DNA of 5,036 nt, taken from contig JAKADD010000135.1 in assembly GCA_021820825.1 (NCBI GenBank), positions 1,742 through 6,777 on the forward strand, in the 5' to 3' direction. Numbering within the stretch: position 1 is the stretch's first letter; every line of letters starts with the position of its first letter. Of the stretch, positions 1 through 4,561 are shown piece after piece. The notes beneath the pieces are model-generated. The model was not told where the DNA came from, made no database searches, and worked only from the letters and a program-made list of their open reading frames with translations. This DNA is from Bacillota bacterium. Lineage in GTDB: Bacteria > Bacillota > Bacilli > Alicyclobacillales > SLC66. The translations under genes and the position numbers were made by a program.

Positions 1-865
1 TGGAAGCTTCCGCGACGGTGAGCCGCAGTGCGACGCTAAACAGATCCTTGCTGTGGATGATCCCGATCACGTGATCTTTGTCCCCTTCACACAGAGGAAA
101 ACGGGTATGTCGATCCTGCTGCACTTCCACCAGACACTCTTCAATGGTCTGGTCTGTGAACAGGCACACCATATCCGTGCGCGGAACCATGATCTCGCGG
201 GCAACGCGATCAGCGAAGGCAAAAACATTATTGAACAGTTCACGTTCCGTTTCATCGATGACGCCGCTCTCGTGACTCTGCGTGACAAGCATGCGCAACT
301 CTTCCTCAGAGTGCGCGAGTTCTCCCGGTGTGACGGGCCGCACGCGAGCCATCCTGAGAACTCCGCTGGCCGTCTTGTTCAAGATCCAGATTACTGGATA
401 CATGACCCCGTAGAAAGCCTTGAGCGGCAACGCCGAAGCCATCAGCCATGTTTCCGCGCGCGAAATCGCCAACGATTTTGGCGCCAGTTCGCCAAACACA
501 ATCTGCAAAAATGTAACCAGGATAAATGCCGCCAGCGCGGCGACAAATTCAAGAACGTCCAGCGATACACCACCCACTTGCGCAAACAATGAGACCAGAA
601 TCGGGGTGATGGATCGTTGGGCTGTCCAGCCCAAACCAAGCGAAGCTAGCGTAATGCCGAGCTGGGTGGCCGACAGATACCCGTCAATTTTTGAAATGAC
701 GTCCATCGCGTGTTTCGCGATTCGGCTTCCCTGCTGGACATACTGTTCGATTCGCGTTCGCCGCGCGCGCACAATCGCGAACTCAGCGGCGACAAAATAG
801 CCATTTAACGCAATCAGTACAATTGCCCATAAGAAATTAAACACTTCATGTGTGGCAATTCCCAC
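1..865 (-). CDS. CNNM/CorC-family (HlyC/CorC) membrane transporter with CBS domain, 3'-truncated by window edge
   Basis: This is the N-terminal part (288 codons) of a protein of the CNNM (DUF21) plus CBS family, often annotated as hemolysin or HlyC/CorC transporter and linked to Mg2+/Co2+ or Na+ transport in the cytoplasmic membrane. The frame is open to the left edge, so the C-terminal CBS and transporter-associated domains are missing. Visible landmarks are a first membrane helix around residues 10-31 ending in NGYFVAAEFAIVRARR, the ATQLGITLASLGLGW segment at 66-80, hydrophobic stretches near 102-124 and 140-162, the family signature VFGELAPKS at 123-131, an acidic EEELRML stretch near 187-193 and the REIMVPRTDM linker at 223-232 that opens the first CBS domain. 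I chose the GTG at 863-865, although its SD (GGGGAAG) is very close; the GTG at 842-844 is the alternative. The frame is also open upstream to about 950 with no good start. The family call is firm; the ion is not determinable. Confidence 0.93.
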   Translation of the reverse strand, partial: MGIATHEVFNFLWAIVLIALNGYFVAAEFAIVRARRTRIEQYVQQGSRIAKHAMDVISKIDGYLSATQLGITLASLGLGWTAQRSITPILVSLFAQVGGVSLDVLEFVAALAAFILVTFLQIVFGELAPKSLAISRAETWLMASALPLKAFYGVMYPVIWILNKTASGVLRMARVRPVTPGELAHSEEELRMLVTQSHESGVIDETERELFNNVFAFADRVAREIMVPRTDMVCLFTDQTIEECLVEVQQDRHTRFPLCEGDKDHVIGIIHSKDLFSVALRLTVAEAS

Positions 866-939
866 ATCTTCCCCGATCTTTTTCCCGTCATACCTGGCGC
901 AAAGAGTCAGAATGCACACAGGAACTGGGGAACTGTAAC

Positions 940-966
940 GGGAATTCACCTCCGACTGGAATTCCC
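940..966 (-). repeat. 8-bp inverted repeat in CNNM/CorC leader with GGAGG in its loop
   Basis: GGGAATTC (940-947) and GAATTCCC (959-966) are exact reverse complements separated by 11 nt. In the minus-strand transcript the loop reads CAGTCGGAGGT and so exposes a Shine-Dalgarno-like GGAGG that has no start codon at a normal distance. It may be a leader hairpin or a protein-binding palindrome; no known riboswitch class is recognised. Confidence 0.45.
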
Positions 967-994
967 CTATGGATTAAGAACGGAATTCCAGCTT

Positions 995-1024
995 AGTATA
1001 ACACAGCGTGGTCAATCGAGTCAT
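995..1024 (-). promoter_or_regulatory. Possible sigma-A-type promoter for the CNNM/CorC gene
   Basis: On the minus strand a -10-like TATACT (995-1000, 5 of 6 consensus bases) is preceded by 18 nt and a weak -35-like ATGACT (1019-1024, 4 of 6). Transcription would start near 988 and give an untranslated leader of about 120 nt before the GTG at 865. A better-looking TTGACC lies between the two boxes but is only 9 nt from the -10, too close to act as its -35. Confidence 0.4.
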
Positions 1025-1162
1025 TTTCTGTATGACCCTATTGCGATATGCTATAATAAACCCCTATCATGGGCCGGATTATGTTCAGAGGCAACCCGTT
1101 CATCCAGACGTGGCGAAAACCCTGGGTGCAACCTCCAATGCCGCTTGTTCTGCACCGGAAAA

Positions 1163-1945
1163 TCAGCGATTCCTGAAAACAGGCTCGCGTTTTTCAATAA
1201 AGGCGGCAATGCCTTCACGGCTGTCGGCAGTCTGAAACACTTCGTCAAAGAGCGCCGCCTCAATCAGCACGCCTGCGGCCAGCGTGCCGGCAAGGCCCTC
1301 GTCAATCGCTTTTTTGATTCGGCTGAGCGCGGGCAGACTCCGCCCGGCAATCACTGCGGCCAACTGTACAGACTCCCGGAGCGCGTCTCCTTTTGCTACG
1401 ACGCGGTTAACAAGTCCAATCGCCAAAGCCGTCTCAGCGGACACCGGCTCTCCCGTGAATATGAGTTCTTTCGCTTTCGCTTCGCCAACCAGCCGCGGCA
1501 ACCGCTGCGTGCCGCCAGCTCCCGGAAAGATACCCAGCTTGATTTCCGGCAAGCCGAGTTGGGTGGTCTCATCGCAAATTCGCATGTCAAACGCCAGCGC
1601 CAGTTCCAGCCCGCCTCCCAACACGTACCCGTGAAGAGCGGCAATCGTGGGTTTTGGACAGCGATCAATGAGATTCATGACTTCATGCAAGCGCAGGGCC
1701 AACTGTTTGGCCTGCCCCGGCTGACCAAGCGCATCCGGAAACTCCCTGATATCGGCCCCGGCCATGAAAGCGCGCTCCCCAGCGCCGCAGGCGACGATGG
1801 CCGTCACGTCGTCGTCATGTTCCAAGCGTGTAAATGTTTCAAAAAGCGACTCCACAACGAAGCGATTCAGCACATTCATCGGTGGATTGGCGATTGTGAC
1901 GACGGCGATACCCTCTGATTTGTCCACGCGAACTACGTCTGACAA
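1163..1945 (-). CDS. Enoyl-CoA hydratase/isomerase family protein (crotonase)
   Basis: This 260-residue protein has the usual full length of a crotonase-fold enoyl-CoA hydratase, the cytosolic beta-oxidation enzyme that adds water to trans-2-enoyl-CoA. The oxyanion-hole and CoA-binding segments are present: AGADI at 62-66 and YVLGGGLELA at 107-116. Both acidic residues expected of true hydratases are there, Glu114 in GGGLELA and Glu134 in GLPEIKLGIFPGAGGTQRL, with the same 20-residue spacing as the catalytic pair Glu144/Glu164 of rat mitochondrial hydratase. The C-terminus (IAAFIEKREPVF) also matches the family. The start is TTG at 1943-1945, supported by an AAAGGAGG site 9 nt upstream; no ATG fits as well. 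It has its own promoter and an operator-like palindrome. Fatty-acid, branched-chain or phenylacetate-type substrates all remain possible because no partner beta-oxidation gene is in view. Confidence 0.95.
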   Translation of the reverse strand: MSDVVRVDKSEGIAVVTIANPPMNVLNRFVVESLFETFTRLEHDDDVTAIVACGAGERAFMAGADIREFPDALGQPGQAKQLALRLHEVMNLIDRCPKPTIAALHGYVLGGGLELALAFDMRICDETTQLGLPEIKLGIFPGAGGTQRLPRLVGEAKAKELIFTGEPVSAETALAIGLVNRVVAKGDALRESVQLAAVIAGRSLPALSRIKKAIDEGLAGTLAAGVLIEAALFDEVFQTADSREGIAAFIEKREPVFRNR

Positions 1946-1954
1946 GGCGAAACG

Positions 1955-1962
1955 CCTCCTTT
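1955..1962 (-). promoter_or_regulatory. Strong Shine-Dalgarno site fixing the TTG start of the enoyl-CoA hydratase gene
   Basis: The minus strand reads AAAGGAGG, then 9 nt, then TTG (1943-1945). This near-perfect match to the anti-Shine-Dalgarno sequence decides in favour of the non-ATG start, which also gives the expected protein N-terminus. Confidence 0.85.
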
Positions 1963-1976
1963 GACTGATCGGTCAA
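1961..1976. promoter_or_regulatory. Operator-like 16-bp palindrome, probable TetR-family repressor site
   Basis: The minus strand reads TTGACCGATCAGTCAA, which is palindromic at 14 of 16 positions; only one pair, the sixth base from each end, fails. It lies just downstream of the -10 box, covers the predicted transcription start and abuts the Shine-Dalgarno site. This is the classical place for a repressor. GATC-centred palindromes with GAC/GTC arms are common among TetR-family regulators, which often control acyl-CoA degradation genes. The regulator itself is not in the window, so the family assignment is inference. Confidence 0.6.
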
Positions 1977-1979
1977 CCA

Positions 1980-2008
1980 CTTATAGTGTATCACAATATA
2001 ACTGTCAT
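1980..2008 (-). promoter_or_regulatory. Sigma-A-type promoter of the enoyl-CoA hydratase gene
   Basis: On the minus strand, -35 ATGACA (2003-2008, 5 of 6 consensus) and -10 TATAAG (1980-1985, 5 of 6) are separated by the ideal 17 nt. The -35 box overlaps the TGA stop of the upstream small membrane-protein gene. Transcription should start near 1973, inside the palindrome at 1961-1976, leaving a short leader that already carries the ribosome site. Confidence 0.65.
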
Positions 2009-2184
2009 CGTTTCCATTTTTGCGCCAGATATCGTATGACCATAATGACAGCGACAACCACAGCGAGTGTGTAGACTGTGTTCCGCAACCCGTACATCCG
2101 AAACTGCGCGCCGACGATCCGACCTATCCCGGCCAGTACGATGGCGACAGAAGCCAGCATCCAATTTTTCAACCCCCGATCCAT
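2005..2184 (-). CDS. Small two-helix membrane protein, function unknown
   Basis: This encodes 59 residues with two hydrophobic segments, about 8-26 (WMLASVAIVLAGIGRIVGA) and 36-54 (TVYTLAVVVAVIMVIRYLA), joined by a short basic loop (QFRMYGLRN) and ending in the basic tail QKWKR. The ATG at 2182-2184 is chosen because GGAAGGTG lies 5 nt upstream. A TTG at 2197-2199 would add five residues but has no ribosome site. I do not recognise a family. The gene ends 59 nt before the hydratase start and its stop overlaps that gene's -35 box, so read-through from this gene into the hydratase is possible. The ribosome site and clean amphipathic layout argue that it is real, but short hydrophobic frames can arise by chance. 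Confidence 0.65.
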   Translation of the reverse strand: MDRGLKNWMLASVAIVLAGIGRIVGAQFRMYGLRNTVYTLAVVVAVIMVIRYLAQKWKR

Positions 2185-2189
2185 GAAGG

Positions 2190-2197
2190 CACCTTCC
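2190..2197 (-). promoter_or_regulatory. Shine-Dalgarno site of the small membrane-protein gene
   Basis: The minus strand reads GGAAGGTG, 5 nt before the ATG at 2182-2184. The site selects this ATG over the upstream in-frame TTG, which would overlap the site itself. Confidence 0.6.
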
Positions 2198-2340
2198 AAT
2201 CACATTGACTCACAAATCGTCTGGCGTTCAGCCCCGCCCGTTGCGCTGGCTGCGCATTGCCGTTCCTCTACCGCAAAAAACGCGTCTGCCCTGCCGGGAT
2301 TGCGTCGTTTGTATCCAAATAAACGGGATAGACATCCATG

Positions 2341-2475
2341 TCTGAGTTTTGCAAAGCAAAATCTCACTGCTTGCGCAGCACCAACAGCCGGGATGAAAAT
2401 TCGCCTGCGGCGATTTTTCGGGATGGCAAGTCGTTTTGAAGCGCAGGCGAACAGCGCATGTAAACAGGATGCGCT
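2341..2475. repeat. Cluster of inverted repeats in the intergenic region, possible structured RNA
   Basis: Several hairpins follow one another here. One is TGAGTTTTGC at 2343-2352 against 2356-2366, with one bulged base and an AAA loop. A small TGCT/AGCA hairpin spans 2368-2380. An 11-bp stem with one mismatch and a TGC loop spans 2395-2419. A 7-bp perfect stem pairs AGCGCAT (2453-2459) with ATGCGCT (2469-2475). A perfect 10-bp pairing of TTCGCCTGCG (2400-2409) with CGCAGGCGAA (2442-2451) competes with the 2395-2419 hairpin. No known riboswitch or RNA class is recognised on either strand. The cluster would sit in the leader of the small membrane-protein gene on the minus strand, or ahead of the sigma-like frame on the plus strand. 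Confidence 0.4.
2395..2419. terminator. Possible bidirectional hairpin terminator
   Basis: GAAAATTCGCC (2395-2405) and GGCGATTTTTC (2409-2419) pair at 10 of 11 positions around a TGC loop. The GC part of the stem is followed by a T-run on both strands (TTTTT on plus, TTTTC on minus), as in a two-way intrinsic terminator. A 7-bp direct repeat, CGGGATG, flanks it (2389-2395 and 2419-2425). The GC core is only about five pairs, so the terminator role is uncertain. It lies far (about 460 nt) from the stop of the molybdopterin gene. Confidence 0.35.
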
Positions 2476-3025
2476 TATAAGATGCTTCCAAGAGTATAGC
2501 ATTCTGAGCGCTGTCCTGGCTATCGCCCGCAATCCGGTACAGATCGGCCGCGGCGCAAAATGGGGAGCCAGCGCTCGGTTTGATCGCGGAGAGTTGTGGC
2601 GCTGTGTGGCGAGACTGCCCCCGCGTGAACAGACAGCGGTGCTTTTATATCATGCAGAGGGCCAGTCCTATCTGGAAATCGCCGAGATAATGGATGTATC
2701 CGTTGAATGGGTGAAAAGGGTGAGATTAGCGGAACAGAACGGACATCATCGGCAGATTGAACAGGAAGAACTGCCCGCCGCCGTCGACAGTGTTCTGAAA
2801 GAACCCTTGCGGCCGCATATGGCACTCAACTCGTGCACAGACAGTGATCAGATCCTGTGTTCTGCGCGGCGCACTTACTGCTCGTTTCGTTGGCTGCGGA
2901 TGCGTTCCTTCCAGGCGGCCAGCGCTTCCGGGGAATCGTCGCCAAACCACTGTGGATCGTCGCGAAATCGCTGGCCATCGGGATTCTGCTCATCCTCGAT
3001 AAATGGATCGCCAAGCAAATGGTAG
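2423..3025 (+). pseudogene. Sigma-70 region 4-like frame, probable decayed or truncated ECF-type sigma factor
   Basis: The only plus-strand frame with a family signature. Positions 2591-2737 encode ELWRCVARLPPREQTAVLLY, followed by HAEGQSYLEIAEIMDVSVEW and VKRVRLAEQ. This matches sigma-70 region 4.2 of ECF-type sigma factors: the LPPRE start, the (S/T)Y-EIA first helix and a V-VK recognition helix that binds the -35 element. Just upstream AVLAIARN (about 2510-2533) resembles the end of region 2, but the core-binding and -10-binding parts of region 2 are absent, and the other two frames do not supply them. In-frame ATGs at 2393 and 2423 lack ribosome sites. The last 150 nt run antisense into the molybdopterin gene, so the true end of any protein is unclear. 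I read it as a relic of a sigma factor with an internal deletion; a functional region-4-only DNA-binding protein is the alternative. Confidence 0.45.
2493..2501 (-). promoter_or_regulatory. Possible extended -10 promoter toward the small membrane-protein gene
   Basis: The minus strand carries TGCTATACT, an extended -10 (TGn followed by TATACT, 5 of 6), with no recognisable -35 at the proper distance. If active, it would start a transcript near 2486 with a leader of about 300 nt running through the hairpin cluster to the ATG at 2184. Confidence 0.3.
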
Positions 3026-3549
3026 CCCCGTTCTTCCCAAAATCCCGGCCGATCCTCTTTCATGAACTCAATGCCACGAATCCATTTGGCGCTTTTCCAG
3101 AAGTACAGTTGCGGCACCAGCAGACGGAGCGGATACCCATGTTCCGGCGTGAGCGCCATGCCGTCGTGCCTGTACGCGAACATCACGCCTGGCTTGGTCA
3201 ACTCTTCGAGGGGGATGTTTGTCGAATACCCCTGCTCGGCGAAGGCCGTGACATAACGGGCTTGCGGATCGACCGGCGCCAGATCCATGACGGCGCCAAA
3301 AGGAACTCCTTCCCATTCGTTGTCAAAGCGCGACCACGTAGTCACACAGTGAATGTCACAGCGGTATGTCGCTTTGGGAAGACGCATAAAATCAGCCCAA
3401 GTCAAAGTGAGATCTTTGTCAAGCAGTCCTTTAATCGTAAATGTCCATGTGTCCAAATCGACTTCCGGCACTGTGCCCGCATGCAGGACAGGCCATTTGG
3501 TTGTCAGATACTGGCCGGCCGGCAAGCGTTTTTTCTGCTGTTCATTCAC
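2875..3549 (-). CDS. Sulfite oxidase-like molybdopterin-dependent oxidoreductase
   Basis: This 224-residue protein belongs to the short, single-domain sulfite-oxidase-like group (oxidoreductase molybdopterin-binding domain). It has the typical N-terminal RLPAGQYLTTKWPVLHAG (8-25), WTFTIKGLLD (35-44) and the molybdenum-ligand region YRCDIHCVTTWSRFDNEWEG at 62-81, where Cys68 is the likely molybdenum ligand and Cys64 is an extra nearby cysteine. Further family motifs are YSTNIPLEEL, MFAYRHDGMALTPEHGYPLR and WKSAKWIRGIEF. There is no signal peptide, so it should be cytosolic, unlike the periplasmic MsrP proteins. It lacks the dimerisation domain and haem domain of classical sulfite oxidases. The substrate and electron acceptor are unknown. 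The GTG start at 3547-3549 is set by AGGAGG 8 nt upstream. It follows the flavoprotein gene after 26 nt and is probably cotranscribed. Confidence 0.93.
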   Translation of the reverse strand: MNEQQKKRLPAGQYLTTKWPVLHAGTVPEVDLDTWTFTIKGLLDKDLTLTWADFMRLPKATYRCDIHCVTTWSRFDNEWEGVPFGAVMDLAPVDPQARYVTAFAEQGYSTNIPLEELTKPGVMFAYRHDGMALTPEHGYPLRLLVPQLYFWKSAKWIRGIEFMKEDRPGFWEERGYHLLGDPFIEDEQNPDGQRFRDDPQWFGDDSPEALAAWKERIRSQRNEQ

Positions 3550-3557
3550 TGACAGCG

Positions 3558-3563
3558 CCTCCT
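3558..3563 (-). promoter_or_regulatory. Shine-Dalgarno site fixing the GTG start of the molybdopterin gene
   Basis: The minus strand reads AGGAGG, then 8 nt, then GTG (3547-3549). An ATG four bases further downstream (3543-3545) is in another frame, so the GTG is the only sensible start. The site occupies the 26-nt gap after the flavoprotein stop codon, which leaves no room for a separate promoter. Confidence 0.8.
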
Positions 3564-3575
3564 GTTACAAATTCG

Positions 3576-4541
3576 TCACGCGCCAAGCATATCCATACCC
3601 GCCCGCACCGCCAGATGCGCCTCTGCCATCAGACGCGCGATCAGTTCAGACGCTGGCATGATCTCATCAATCAATCCTACACCCTGACCGCAATTTAACC
3701 AACCCTCGTCGGTCTCCCCGGCAATCGCAGCCAGGCGATTGCGCTCACCGCGTATATAGGGGGCCAGCGCGGCAAAGTCCGGGTTTGTCGCCTCCAGTTC
3801 CAGAATGTGCTTTACAAGCGGCGTTTTCAATACGCGTGTGACGCGACCCAGGCTGCGTTCCATCACACAGGTGTCGCCCGCCTCCCCCCGAATGAGCAGC
3901 TCCTTATAATGGGTGTGCGCAACACACTCCGTCGTTGCAACAAAGCGTGTACCAAGCTGTACACCGTGCGCGCCGAGCATGAACGCTGCGGCAATGCCCC
4001 CGCCGCTCGCAATGCCGCCAGCGGCCGCCACCGGTACGGAAACCGCCCGCACCACTTGCGGAACAAGAGCCATGGTCGTTATTTCTGCCGGACCATTGTG
4101 TCCTCCCGCCTCATAGCCCTCCGCCACGATCACGTCTGCGCCCGCCGCCGCCGCCTTGTGCGCCTGTTCGGCCGTCGACACAACCACAATCACCTTGAGA
4201 CCGCAGGCCTGAAAGCGTGCGATGTACGGCCGCGGATTGCCCGCGGACAGACTCACCGCCTGCAGATGCGGCGCGCTCCGTTCAATGACTGCCACATAGT
4301 CCGCGACGTCATGATGCTCACTGATCGGCAGATTGACGCCAAACGGCCTGTTCCCGGCGCGCTCTCTGGCAATCGCAATCTCATCGGAAAGACTGTCGGG
4401 CGATCTGCCCGCGCTGCCAATCTGTCCAAACGCGCCCGCCGCAGACACGGCGCCAGCCAGGAGTCCGTTGCCCACATACGCGAGCCCGCCCTGAATGATG
4501 GGATGATCACACCCCAGCACCGCGCAGAGTGAGTCCGCCAT
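3576..4541 (-). CDS. FMN-dependent nitronate monooxygenase / FabK-type enoyl reductase family protein
   Basis: This 321-residue TIM-barrel flavoprotein is of the 2-nitropropane dioxygenase superfamily, whose members oxidise alkyl nitronates or reduce enoyl-ACP (FabK). Landmarks in order: PIIQGGLAYVGNGLLAGAVS (14-33), GQIGSAG (39-45), RPFGVNLPI (65-73), the FMN-site segment VIVAEGYEAGGHNG (137-150) with the probable catalytic His148, PVAAAGGIASGGGIAAAFML (170-189) and GAHGVQLGTRFVATTE (190-205), which binds the FMN phosphate. Size and motifs fit both nitronate monooxygenases and FabK, and the sequence alone does not separate them; no other fatty-acid synthesis gene is nearby, so the nitronate name is the cautious default. 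The ATG at 4539-4541 has GGGAGGG 7 nt upstream. A longer frame reaching 4622 would run into the upstream nuclease gene and is rejected. It sits 20 nt after that gene and 26 nt before the molybdopterin gene, inside one operon. Confidence 0.93.
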   Translation of the reverse strand: MADSLCAVLGCDHPIIQGGLAYVGNGLLAGAVSAAGAFGQIGSAGRSPDSLSDEIAIARERAGNRPFGVNLPISEHHDVADYVAVIERSAPHLQAVSLSAGNPRPYIARFQACGLKVIVVVSTAEQAHKAAAAGADVIVAEGYEAGGHNGPAEITTMALVPQVVRAVSVPVAAAGGIASGGGIAAAFMLGAHGVQLGTRFVATTECVAHTHYKELLIRGEAGDTCVMERSLGRVTRVLKTPLVKHILELEATNPDFAALAPYIRGERNRLAAIAGETDEGWLNCGQGVGLIDEIMPASELIARLMAEAHLAVRAGMDMLGA

Positions 4542-4548
4542 ACAAAAT

Positions 4549-4555
4549 CCCTCCC
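4549..4555 (-). promoter_or_regulatory. Shine-Dalgarno site of the flavoprotein gene
   Basis: The minus strand reads GGGAGGG 7 nt before the ATG at 4539-4541. It lies in the 20-nt gap after the nuclease stop codon and selects this start over the in-frame ATG at 4622, which lies inside the nuclease gene. Confidence 0.75.
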
Positions 4556-4561
4556 GTTTCT

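Larger units (their letters stand above)
866..1162 (-). other. Intergenic leader region between enoyl-CoA hydratase and CNNM/CorC gene
   Basis: These 297 nt contain no convincing gene. On the minus strand a weak inverted repeat (GGTGCA/TGCACC at 1151-1156 and 1125-1130, 20-nt loop) follows the hydratase stop, but it has no proper T-tract, so it is a poor terminator. Further on come a possible promoter (995-1024) and an 8-bp hairpin (940-966). Three GAATTC-containing motifs lie within 941-987, each on a GGAATTCC or GGGAATTC background. The plus-strand open frame here is only the antisense of neighbouring genes. Confidence 0.6.

Noticed and set aside
619..632. Perfect inverted repeat GGGCTGTCCAGCCC
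   Set aside because: It lies inside the conserved coding region of the CNNM/CorC gene (GLGWTA segment), has a two-base loop and no T-tract, and is most likely a coincidence of codons.
848..1918. 356-codon open frame on the plus strand
   Set aside because: It is the antisense shadow of the enoyl-CoA hydratase gene and the CNNM leader. It shows no family motif, and its amino-acid make-up (rich in Arg, His, Cys and Gln) is typical of antisense frames, while the minus-strand frame is an unmistakable crotonase.
1961..1987. Plus-strand promoter TTGACT with TATAGT
   Set aside because: The spacing is only 15 nt, the TTGACT is half of the palindrome, and no plus-strand gene follows within reach.
2338..2439. 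33-codon plus-strand frame starting at the ATG at 2338
   Set aside because: It has no good ribosome site, no recognisable family and it overlaps the hairpin cluster; it is too short to support as a gene.
2200..2825. Minus-strand frames of about 100 codons (2200-2532 and 2520-2825)
   Set aside because: Neither shows a motif or a ribosome site, and the second is simply antisense to the sigma region 4 segment.
3807..4532. 241-codon open frame on the plus strand
   Set aside because: It lies wholly opposite the flavoprotein gene and has an arginine- and histidine-rich antisense composition with no motif.
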